Shown here: positions 54,825 to 62,950 of the stretch, one piece after another
Layout of the letters: each line of letters opens with the position of its first letter
How positions within the stretch are numbered: the stretch's first letter is position 1
Source: CAXSEF01 sp964236695
Lineage (GTDB): Bacteria > Pseudomonadota > Alphaproteobacteria > Acetobacterales > Acetobacteraceae
Reading direction: 5' to 3'
Length of the DNA stretch: 64,000 nucleotides
Assembly (NCBI GenBank): GCA_964236695.1
Contig: CAXSFU010000004.1
Span: 24,968-88,967, forward strand
Position numbers and translations under genes: made by a program
Notes under the pieces: generated by a model
What the model was told of the DNA's origin: nothing
The model's input: the letters and a program-made list of their open reading frames with translations, nothing else
The model's database searches: none

Positions 54825-56168
54825 CTAGGAGAAGTTGCCAGAGTTGAGGTTGGTGTAGTTCTGGAACACGATCTTGGTCTGGTCGGACAGGGTGATGGTG
54901 GTCGAGCCGCCGGAGACGGTGGCGGTCGCCAGCACGGCGCCCGGCGTGGAGGCGGTGTAGCCGGAGATCGAAACCTTGTCGGCGCTCTTGAAGTCGCTGA
55001 TGACGTCGGTGGCGCCGCCGGTGTTGCTGGCGACGAAGTCGTAGGTGTTGACGCCGTTGGCGCCGCCGGTGAGCGACGAGGCGCCGGAGCGCACCACGAA
55101 CAGGTCGGCGCCGGTGCCGCCGAGGATCGTGTTGGCGCCGAGGCCGCCGAACAGGGTGTCGCCGGCGCCGGTGGAGCCGCTGGCGTCCACGGTGCCGCTG
55201 TCGATCACGGTCAGCATGTTGCCGGCCGCGGTGCCGGTGAAGGTCACCGAGCCGCCGTTGGCGCCGAACAGGGTGACGGGGGCAGAGCCGCCGGTGACGG
55301 TGGAGTTGCCCGCGCCGCCGAGGAAGGTCAGGGCGCCGGTGCCGCCCTTGACGAGGACGTTGCCCGACCCGGCAGAGACGTAGCCGGTGGCGCCGCCGGC
55401 GTTGACGGTGTTGGAGCCGTCGTCGCCGATGACCATGGCATCGCCGACCAGGTTGTAGGTCGAGTTCGTGCCGCCGAAGATCGAGCCGCCGCCGGAGCCG
55501 AGCGTCACCACGTCTCCGGCGCCGGTGCTGTTGATCAGGATCGCGCCGGTGCCGCCGTTGATGGTCGCGCCATGGCCGGTGGCGCCGACTGTGCTGAGGC
55601 CGGAACCGCCGGTGATCAGGTCGTTGCTGGTCGAGGCGACGTAGGTGCCGCCGGAGCCGAGCGTGATCATGTTGGCGCCGGTGCCGGCGTCGACGTAATC
55701 GCTGCCGGCGCCGGTGGTGATCGTGTCGCTGCCGTCGCCCGTGTAGACGGAGAAGCTGCCGGTCGTGCCGCTGAACACGTTGGCGCCGCCGCCGGCGACA
55801 AAGATGCCGTCCGTGGCGCCCGCGTTGAAGGTCACGCCTGCCGTGCCGGACAGCACGCCCTCGAACCCGCCGGTCGCGGTTGCGCCGCTGATCGTCGTCG
55901 GGGTGGTGGCTACGTCGGTCAGGAAGGTGTAGCCGGCGGGCATGGCGACCGGCGCGGAGGCGGACAGGATGACCGCCTCGCTGGTGTTGCCCATGGGCAC
56001 CGCAGGCGTCACGCCGCCGCTCGTCACGTTGAACGCGGTCAGGGTGCCAGCCCCGGCCGCCTGGTTGATGATCGAGGCGAACTGCTGGGCCACGGTGAAG
56101 TTGGTCACGCCGTTCAGCTGAACGGTCAGGATCTGGTTGTTGGCACCCGTCACGGTTACGGCGGTCAT
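54825..56168 (-). CDS. glycine-rich beta-roll surface protein
   Basis: A 447-residue protein, low in Lys/Arg and rich in Gly, Thr, Ser and Ala. The N-terminal 60 residues (TAVTVTGANNQILTVQLNGV) form a small domain; residues about 90-380 are repeated turns (GTGANMITLGSGGTYV, GGLGANTILGGTGADLFVV). The C-terminus TDVISDFKSADKVSISGY then TTITLSDQTKIVFQNY is the shared module. No signal peptide. ATG 56168 follows AAGGGG. Probably an abundant secreted or surface-layer-like protein, given its composition, strong ribosome site and dedicated terminator. Confidence 0.82.
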   Translation of the reverse strand: MTAVTVTGANNQILTVQLNGVTNFTVAQQFASIINQAAGAGTLTAFNVTSGGVTPAVPMGNTSEAVILSASAPVAMPAGYTFLTDVATTPTTISGATATGGFEGVLSGTAGVTFNAGATDGIFVAGGGANVFSGTTGSFSVYTGDGSDTITTGAGSDYVDAGTGANMITLGSGGTYVASTSNDLITGGSGLSTVGATGHGATINGGTGAILINSTGAGDVVTLGSGGGSIFGGTNSTYNLVGDAMVIGDDGSNTVNAGGATGYVSAGSGNVLVKGGTGALTFLGGAGNSTVTGGSAPVTLFGANGGSVTFTGTAAGNMLTVIDSGTVDASGSTGAGDTLFGGLGANTILGGTGADLFVVRSGASSLTGGANGVNTYDFVASNTGGATDVISDFKSADKVSISGYTASTPGAVLATATVSGGSTTITLSDQTKIVFQNYTNLNSGNFS

Positions 56169-56811
56169 TGGGTTAGTCCCCTTTGTACGTCAGCAGGCCA
56201 TGGCGGCAGCCACGACGATGCGTCGGTCCAATGGTTAACCGAACGGGACCGCCGAAGGCAAGCTTAAACGGGCATCTTAACCAGGGTGTCATATGCATAT
56301 ACCGGTGCGACACCCCGCTGCCGACGGTCTCGGCTTGCAGTTGAGAAAGAGAACGGGCAAGAGCAGATGACTAAAGGCCCGCATGCAATCGCATCTTCTT
56401 AATGTTGCGCTGCAGCGGCAGAGTAATTACTCGGAAGGGCCATGGTCGTTTCGGTTTCCCGTCCGGCTTTCTACTCTGGACATGGTCGGGGCGTGGCGGA
56501 ATGACGCGGTGCACCATGACGGTTTCTCGGCCGCTCACGGATTCCGCGGCACGCCATTGCGAGTCGGCAGACACGCATTGCTGGAATAATTCCTTTAAAT
56601 GAGACGCGATGCCGAAGATGTTAACGCCTCTCAGCCCGGAGCCGGGTCGGTGCGGCCCTGGCCGAGATCAGCGCGGCTGTCCTGTGGGCAGCACGCCGCC
56701 GGACCGGGGCGGCCGGCGATATGCGTCCGCCGAGGGCTGCGTTACACCCTGGCCGGGCGCGATGCCGCGCCGGCGCTGGCTCCATGCCGCACAAACCCGG
56801 AAGGATGGCCG
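56169..56811. other. AT-richer divergent intergenic region with a palindrome
   Basis: A 643-bp region between the leftward beta-roll gene and the rightward methyltransferase, lower in GC than the rest. It contains GGGTGTC...GACACCC (arms about 56285-56315) around an ATATGCATAT palindrome, and two GGTTAA motifs near 56234 and 56278, so it is the likely promoter region of the beta-roll gene. Three small ORFs near 56371-56602 overlap in different frames and have no recognisable product. Confidence 0.45.
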
Positions 56812-57609
56812 ATGACGACGCTGCAGCAGGACGCCGACCTTGGGCAGGCCGGCAGCCCGGAAAGCGCCCGGCCAGCGACTGACGGCGCGGCCCCGGGCGA
56901 GGTGGCGCCACGCCTGCCGGTCATGGCCGCGGCGCCGCTGCCGGACCGGCTGCTCCGCCATGCGCGGGTGCTGCCGGACCGCTACGCCCTGCTGCCGCTG
57001 CTGCCGCGCGGCAGGGTGGTGGTCGAGGTCGGCGTGGCGACCGGCGATTTCTCCGCCGAAATCCTGCGCGTCTGCCAGCCGAGCCGGTTCGTGGCGATCG
57101 ACGACTTCCGCTTCCACACCTGGCCGATGCTGTGGGCCGGCCGGCCGGTGGCCGAGATCTTCGGCGGACGCAGCCATGTCGAGTACTACCGGGAACGCTT
57201 CGCAGCGCCCATCGCCGCGGACCGGATGCTGGTGATGCACGACGACAGCGCGCGGGCGCTGGAGAACCTCGGCGACGCCACGGTGGACGTGGTCTACCTC
57301 GACGCCGACCACGCCTACGAGTCCGTGCGTCGCGAGCTGGCGATCGTGCGGCGCAAGCTGCGGCCGGACGGGATCCTGGTGCTGAACGACTACACCATGC
57401 TCGACGTCGTGGGCCCGAGGCTGGAGCCGTACGGGGTGATCCAGGCGGCGCACGAGTTCATGGTCGAGCACGGCTGGGAGATGACCCACCTGGCGCTGCA
57501 GCCGTACATGTACTGCGACGTGGCCCTGCGGCGCGTGGTGGAGCCGGACGGGCGGTCACGGGCGCGGCGGCTGGCCGGGGCGGTGCTGCGGCGGGTGGGA
57601 CTGCGCTGA
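56812..57609 (+). CDS. class I SAM-dependent methyltransferase
   Basis: A 265-residue protein. The SAM-binding loop is VVVEVGVATGDFSAEIL (about 69-85), the acidic motif II is FVAIDDF, and VDVVYLDADHAYESVRRELAIVRRKLRPDGILVLNDY is the class I motif seen in methyltransferases of glycan clusters (family 24-like). No signal peptide. ATG 56812 has GGAAGGA upstream. It lies 194 bp before the methyltransferase-glycosyltransferase fusion and probably modifies the same glycan; the acceptor is unknown. Confidence 0.87.
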   Translation: MTTLQQDADLGQAGSPESARPATDGAAPGEVAPRLPVMAAAPLPDRLLRHARVLPDRYALLPLLPRGRVVVEVGVATGDFSAEILRVCQPSRFVAIDDFRFHTWPMLWAGRPVAEIFGGRSHVEYYRERFAAPIAADRMLVMHDDSARALENLGDATVDVVYLDADHAYESVRRELAIVRRKLRPDGILVLNDYTMLDVVGPRLEPYGVIQAAHEFMVEHGWEMTHLALQPYMYCDVALRRVVEPDGRSRARRLAGAVLRRVGLR

Positions 57610-57730
57610 ACGGGGCCTGAAGGCTGCCTTCCGCCACGCCAAATGCCCGCCTCCCGGGACGCTCTTTCGGGAAACCCCAGGACGCACCCTGCCCTTCCGC
57701 CGCATCCCCGCCTGGGCTTTCCTGTCAAAC

Positions 57731-57790
57731 GCCGGTCCAGGGGCGCTGCCCCTGGCGGGTCCAGGGCAGAGCCCTGGCCTTGCCTGCTTC
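57731..57790. repeat. repeat family A, copy 15 (half element)
   Basis: Only the right half is present: CCAGGGGCGCTGCCCCTGG, CGGGTCCAGGGCAGAGCCCTGG and CCTTGCCTGCTT. It ends 13 bp before the start codon of the next gene. Confidence 0.8.
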
Positions 57791-57803
57791 GGAGAACGCC
57801 GCG

Positions 57804-60800
57804 ATGGACCAGACCCTGCCCACCCAGTCCGCGATGGTGGCCGCCCTGGCGACGCCCGCGCTCGACCCGGTGTTCGAGCGCCCGACGCTGCTGGAAACGG
57901 AGAGCGCCTGGCACGGCCACGTGCCGTTCGCGCACTGGGTGGTGTCGGCGGCGCGGCCGGAGGTGCTGATGGAGCTGGGGACGCACAACGGGGTGTCGTA
58001 TGCCGCGATGTGCGAGCAGGTGCGGCGCGAGGGCTTGGCGACGCGCTGCTTCGCGGTGGACACCTGGGCGGGCGACGAGCACGCGGGCTTCTACGGCGAG
58101 GACGTGTTCGCGACGCTGAGTCGGTTCCACGCGGAGCGCTACGGCACCTTCTCGCGGCTGCTGCGCTGCACGTTCGACGAGGCGCTGCCGTATGTCCCGG
58201 ACGGCAGCGTGGACCTGCTGCACATCGACGGGCGGCATCGCTACGAGGACGTGGCGCACGATTTTTCCACATGGACGCCGAAGCTGTCGCCGCGCGCCGT
58301 GGTGCTGTTCCACGACACCAACGTCAGGGAGCGCGGCTTCGGGGTGTGGCGGCTGTGGGCGGAGCTGCGGGAGCGGCATCCCTCGTTCGAGTTCCTGCAC
58401 GCGCACGGACTGGGCGTCCTGCTGGCGGGCGACACGCCGCCGGACGCGCTGGCGGCGCTGTGTGCGCTGGACCCGGCGGGGGTGGCGCGGGTGCGCGAGC
58501 GGTTCTCCAGGCTCGGCGAGCGGGGCGAGGTCACGCAGTCGCTGATGCTGCAGCGGCGGTTCACGGCAGAGGTGCAGGCGGCGGAGGTGGCTGCGCGCGA
58601 GTGGGGCGAGCGGCTGGCGGCCACGGTCGGCGACAGCCCGGCGCGGCTGGCGGTCGCGGAGGCGGAGCGTCGGGCGCTGCGGCTGCAGCTGTCCGCGGCC
58701 AAGGCGAACGTGGCGGCGCTGGAGCGCGAGGCGGCGGCAGAGCGCGCCGGCGAGCGGGCGGCGGCGGCGGCGCGCGAGGCGGCGCGGGCGGCGGAGGCGG
58801 CGGCGGAGCGCGCGGCCTTCGAGGCGGAGCTGGCGCGGCGCTCGGCGGAGTGGGAGGCGGCGGCGCGGCGGGCGCACGGCGAGGCGGTGGACAGCGTGCG
58901 CGCGGCCTGGGCCGAGGTGGCGCGGCTGCGCGAGGACCGCCGGCTGATCCTGGGCTCGACGGCCTGGCGCGTGACGCAGCCGCTGCGCGCGGGGGTGAGG
59001 ATGCTGCGTCCGGGCGGGGCGGGCGAGCCGCAGGCGGAGTCCGACGCGACGCCGCTGCCGGAGCTAGCGCCGCTGCGTCTCGGGGTGTCGCGTGAGGCAT
59101 CTCCGGCGGCGCAGGACGCGGCGGACGCGGCGATGGAGTCGGCCGGGGACGACCCGGGGCTGCAGGACCCGGCTTCCGGGGACGATGGCGCCGCGGGCGA
59201 GCGGGCCATGACGGACATGACGACGGCAGGTGTCGCGGACCGGGCGGGCGCTGCATGGGCGGGGCGCCGGGGAAGAATCCTGTTCCTGTCGGGCGAGGCG
59301 CACACGCCGGGGAGCATCTACCGGGTCGAGCGCTATGCCGCGACCGCGCGCGCCCTGGGCTGGCAGGCGGAGGCGCTCGGCCTGCGCGGGGTGGACGACG
59401 CGGTGCTGGCCGGCGCCGACATCGTGGTGCTGTGGCGCGTGGCGTGGGAGGGCCACATCGACGGCATCGTGTCCGTGTGCCGCAGGCAGGGCACGACCGT
59501 GGTGTTCGACGTGGACGACCTGATGATCCGCCCTGAGCTGGCCACCATCGAGGTGATCGACGGCATCCGCTCGCAGCGCTTCTCCGAGGACGGCACGCGC
59601 GAGTTCTTCGCCCGGGTGCGCAGGACCATGGACGCCTCGGATTTCGTGACGGTGACCACCGACGAGCTGGCGAGCCACGTGCGCGAGCTGCAGCAGATCG
59701 CGCACGTGCTGCCGAACGGCTGGGACGAGGAGTCGCTGGCGGCGGCGCGGCGCGCCCTGCGACAGCGGCGCGACAGCGGCGAGGGCGAGGGCCTGCTGCG
59801 CATCGGCTACGCCGGCGGCTCGCGCACCCACCAGCGCGACTTCGGCCTCGCGGTCGGCGCGGTGGCGGCGCTGCTGGCGCGGCGGCCGGAGGCGCGGCTG
59901 GTGCTGTTCCGCGACCCGTCGAGCGGCGAGGGCGTGGTTCTGGCGGGCGAGTATCCGGAGCTGAAGGCGGTGGCGGCGCAGATCGAGTGGCGCGACATGG
60001 TGCCGCTGGCGCTGCTGCCGGCGGAGATGGCGCGCTTCGACATCAACCTGGCGCCGCTGGAACTCGGGAATCCGTTCTGCGAGGCGAAGAGCGAGCTGAA
60101 GTGGTGGGAGGCGGCGCTGGTCGAGGTGCCGACGATCGCCTCGCCGACCGGGCCGTTCTCGCGCGCGATCGAGGATGGGCGCACCGGGCTGCTGGCCGAT
60201 GGAGAGGCGGCGTGGGCGGCGGCGCTGGAGCGTCTGGCGGCCGATCCGGCGCTGCGGGCGAGGATGGCGCGCGACGCCTACCATGCGGCGCTGGCGGAGT
60301 GGGGGCCGAACACCCGCGCAGAGGCGCTGCAGGACGTGCTGTCGCAGGTCGCCGGCGGGCGCGAGGGCGCACGCGGGTTCGAGCTGGAGCTGCGTCGCTC
60401 CGGCGCGATCGGAGCGCGAACGGTTGACGGAGCCGGCGCGTCCCGCCCTGCCCTGCCGGTGCTGGTCGACTCCGAGGTGCTGTTCGTCCACGACGGGCTG
60501 CGCGACGCCGCGGTCACGGTCGTGATCCCCGTCTACAACTACGCCGACTACGTGGTGGAAGCGCTGGAAAGCGTCGCGGCCCAGGACCTGCGGCCGCTCG
60601 ACCTGGTGGTGATCGACGACGGCTCCACCGACGAGTCGGTGCCGATGGTGCTCGACTGGGTGCGGGCAAATGCAGGGCGGTTCAACCGCGTGGTGGTGCG
60701 CCGCCACCTCGCCAACGCCGGGCTCGGCTTCGCGCGCAACAGCGCGTTCGCGGCCGCGGAGACGCCGTTCGTGCTGCCGCTCGACGCGGACAACCGCCTG

Positions 60801-61220
60801 GCGCCGGGGTGCTGCACGCGGCTGCTGGCGGCGATGGCGGGCGGCGGCGCGTTCGCCTACCCGCAGATCCGCTCGTTCGGCGACAGCGACCTGGTGTTCG
60901 GCGTGCTGCCGTTCTCTCCCGGTCGGCTGATGAGCGGCAACTACGTCGACGCCATGGCCCTTGTGGCGAAGTGGGCCTGGGCGGCGGGCGGCGGCTACGA
61001 CCACGTGCGCTTCGGCTGGGAGGACTACGACTTCTGGTGCCGGCTGGTGGAGCGCGGGCTGTGGGGGGAGGCGGTGGGCGAGGTGCTCGCGGAGTACCGC
61101 GTGCACCGGGGGTCGATGATCCACACGCAGACCGAGCAGCGGGGAAACAAGCGGGCGCTGGTGGACGACATGGAGCGCAGGCATCCGTGGCTCAGGATTG
61201 CGGGGCGGCGGATGCTGTAG
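57804..61220 (+). CDS. methyltransferase - coiled coil - GT4 - GT2 multidomain glycosyltransferase
   Basis: An 1138-residue protein. Residues 1-240 form a class I methyltransferase (VLMELGTHNGVSYAAM, VDLLHIDGRHRYEDVAHDF, VVLFHDT). Residues about 250-390 are an Ala/Glu/Arg coiled coil ending STAWRVTQPLR. Residues about 490-860 are a GT4-like domain (RILFLSGEAHTPGSIYRVERY, VFDVDDLMIRPE, IGYAGGSRTHQRDF, EAKSELKWWEAALVEVPTIAS). Residues about 895-1138 are a GT2 domain (VTVVIPVYNYADYVVEALESVAAQD, VIDDGSTDESV, LPLDADN, GWEDYDFWCRLVERG). Likely builds and methylates a surface glycan. ATG 57804 follows GGAGAA. Confidence 0.9.
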   Translation: MDQTLPTQSAMVAALATPALDPVFERPTLLETESAWHGHVPFAHWVVSAARPEVLMELGTHNGVSYAAMCEQVRREGLATRCFAVDTWAGDEHAGFYGEDVFATLSRFHAERYGTFSRLLRCTFDEALPYVPDGSVDLLHIDGRHRYEDVAHDFSTWTPKLSPRAVVLFHDTNVRERGFGVWRLWAELRERHPSFEFLHAHGLGVLLAGDTPPDALAALCALDPAGVARVRERFSRLGERGEVTQSLMLQRRFTAEVQAAEVAAREWGERLAATVGDSPARLAVAEAERRALRLQLSAAKANVAALEREAAAERAGERAAAAAREAARAAEAAAERAAFEAELARRSAEWEAAARRAHGEAVDSVRAAWAEVARLREDRRLILGSTAWRVTQPLRAGVRMLRPGGAGEPQAESDATPLPELAPLRLGVSREASPAAQDAADAAMESAGDDPGLQDPASGDDGAAGERAMTDMTTAGVADRAGAAWAGRRGRILFLSGEAHTPGSIYRVERYAATARALGWQAEALGLRGVDDAVLAGADIVVLWRVAWEGHIDGIVSVCRRQGTTVVFDVDDLMIRPELATIEVIDGIRSQRFSEDGTREFFARVRRTMDASDFVTVTTDELASHVRELQQIAHVLPNGWDEESLAAARRALRQRRDSGEGEGLLRIGYAGGSRTHQRDFGLAVGAVAALLARRPEARLVLFRDPSSGEGVVLAGEYPELKAVAAQIEWRDMVPLALLPAEMARFDINLAPLELGNPFCEAKSELKWWEAALVEVPTIASPTGPFSRAIEDGRTGLLADGEAAWAAALERLAADPALRARMARDAYHAALAEWGPNTRAEALQDVLSQVAGGREGARGFELELRRSGAIGARTVDGAGASRPALPVLVDSEVLFVHDGLRDAAVTVVIPVYNYADYVVEALESVAAQDLRPLDLVVIDDGSTDESVPMVLDWVRANAGRFNRVVVRRHLANAGLGFARNSAFAAAETPFVLPLDADNRLAPGCCTRLLAAMAGGGAFAYPQIRSFGDSDLVFGVLPFSPGRLMSGNYVDAMALVAKWAWAAGGGYDHVRFGWEDYDFWCRLVERGLWGEAVGEVLAEYRVHRGSMIHTQTEQRGNKRALVDDMERRHPWLRIAGRRML

Positions 61221-61221
61221 G

Positions 61222-61383
61222 CAGGGAAGGCCAGGAGCTCTGCCCCTGGACCCCGCCATGGGCGAGCCGCCCCTGGACCGGCGCAACGGAAGGCAAGGCT
61301 CATCGAAGCAGGTGACTCCAGGACGCGGGTCTGGGGGCGCCTGCCCCCGGCGGGTCCAGGGCAGAGCCCTGGCCTTCCTTTCC
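61222..61383. repeat. repeat family A, copy 16
   Basis: Begins right after the stop of the large glycosyltransferase with GGAAGGCCAGGAGCTCTGCCCCTGG and ends with CGGGTCCAGGGCAGAGCCCTGG and CCTTCCTTTCC, 7 bp before the stop of the convergent symporter gene. Confidence 0.83.
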
Positions 61384-61389
61384 TGCCTG

Positions 61390-62673
61390 TCAGGCCGGCT
61401 GGACCTCCATCTCGCCGACGACCTCGCGTGTCTCGGGGGTGGCGACGAGCTGTCCCTCCCACTTGGCCACGACGGCGGCGGCGAGCGAGTTGCCGATCAC
61501 GTTGGTGGCCGAGCGGCCCATGTCGAGGAAGGTGTCGATGCCGAGCAGGAGCAGCAGCCCTTCCTCGGGCAGCGAGAACTGGCTGAGCGTGGCCGCAATC
61601 ACGACGAGCGAGGCGCGCGGCACGCCGGCGACGCCCTTGGAGGTGAGCATCAGGGTGAGCAGCATGGCGATCTGGGTGCCGAGACCGAGCTGGATGTCGT
61701 AGGCCTGGGCGATGAACACGCTCGCGAAGGTGCAGTACATCATCGTGCCGTCGAGGTTGAACGAGTAGCCGAGCGGCAGGACGAAGCTGGTGATCTTGGG
61801 CGCGATGGGGAACTTGGCGAGCTGCTCCAGCATCTTCGGGTAGGCGGCCTCCGAGGAGGCCGTGGAGAAGGCGAGCAGGAACGGCTCCTGCACCAGGCGG
61901 ATCAGGCGCGACACGCTCGGGCCGAGGATCAGGAAGCCGGCGAGCACCAGCAGGCCCCACAGGCAGACCAGGCCGAAGTAGAACTCGCCCATGAACTTGG
62001 CGTAGTTGACGAGGATGCCGAGGCCGTTGGTGGCGATGGTGGCGGCCATGGCGCAGAACACGGCCAGCGGTGCCAGCTTCATCACGTAGCCGGTGACGCG
62101 CAGGATGATGTGCGACAGGCCCTCGATGCCGAGGAGCACCACGTGGGCCTTCTCGCCCATGGCGGCGCAGGCGACGCCGAAGAACAGCGAGAACACGACG
62201 ATCTGCAGGATCTCGTTGTCCACCATCGGGCGCATCGCGGAGTCGGGGAACACGTGCTTGACGAAGCCGTCGAGCGTGAGCGCGTGCGGGTCGATGCCGC
62301 CGACGACGCTGGCTGCGGCGGCGGTCGCGACCTTGTGGATGCCGATGCCGGGGCCGAACAGGTTGACCAGGATCAGGCCCAGGGTGAGCGAGACCAGGGA
62401 CGCGCACACGAACCACAGCATCGCCTTGCCGCCGACGCGGCCGACCGCGCCGGTGTCGGACATGTGGCCGATGCCGGTCACCAGGGTGGAGAACACCAGC
62501 GGCGCGATGATCATCTTGATCAGGCGCAGGAAGATCATGCTGCCGAACGAGATGTAGCCGGCAAACAGCTTGTGCGTCGCGGGGTCGGCGGTCTGGCTGT
62601 TGACCAGGGCGCCTGTGGCGATCCCCAGGATCATGGCGACGACGATGTAGGTCGTCATGCGGCTCGACTTCAT
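61390..62673 (-). CDS. dicarboxylate/amino acid:cation symporter (DctA/GltP family)
   Basis: Inner-membrane sodium- or proton-coupled transporter of 427 residues. Hallmarks are FLRLIKMIIAPLVFSTLVTGI in TM2-3, the serine-rich re-entrant loop AFSTASSEAAYP, YSFNLDGTMMY (the NMDGT-type cation site, here NLDGT) and IDTFLDMGRSATNVIGNSLAA in TM8. Substrates are probably C4-dicarboxylates or glutamate. ATG 62673 (MKSSRMTTYIVV) is used; 62656 (MTTY) is an alternative. Stands alone, convergent with the glycosyltransferase. Confidence 0.93.
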   Translation of the reverse strand: MKSSRMTTYIVVAMILGIATGALVNSQTADPATHKLFAGYISFGSMIFLRLIKMIIAPLVFSTLVTGIGHMSDTGAVGRVGGKAMLWFVCASLVSLTLGLILVNLFGPGIGIHKVATAAAASVVGGIDPHALTLDGFVKHVFPDSAMRPMVDNEILQIVVFSLFFGVACAAMGEKAHVVLLGIEGLSHIILRVTGYVMKLAPLAVFCAMAATIATNGLGILVNYAKFMGEFYFGLVCLWGLLVLAGFLILGPSVSRLIRLVQEPFLLAFSTASSEAAYPKMLEQLAKFPIAPKITSFVLPLGYSFNLDGTMMYCTFASVFIAQAYDIQLGLGTQIAMLLTLMLTSKGVAGVPRASLVVIAATLSQFSLPEEGLLLLLGIDTFLDMGRSATNVIGNSLAAAVVAKWEGQLVATPETREVVGEMEVQPA

Positions 62674-62950
62674 GGCGGGCGGAACCTTCCTGGGGCGCGG
62701 GTGGCCGGACGACGCTCGCGGGCGGGGCACAGGCCGCGATGCCAGGACGCGAAGTCCCTGCCATAAGCATGCACGATTCCTGCCAGCAGAGGCGGCATGC
62801 CGGGCCGGGCGCACTGCTCCGCGTCCCCCGCCCTGCAGGGGCGCGAGCGGCATCGGGCGTGGACGCGATGGTCGCGGCGCGGCGGCCGCAGGGTGGGCGG
62901 ATCGTCACGCCGGCACGGCCGAGACGCCGGATCTGGCGCCGGTGCTGCGG

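Noticed and set aside
56371..56602. Three overlapping small ORFs (about 66-68 residues) upstream of the methyltransferase
   Set aside because: They overlap on both strands, lack ribosome sites and recognisable features, and lie in an AT-richer control region.
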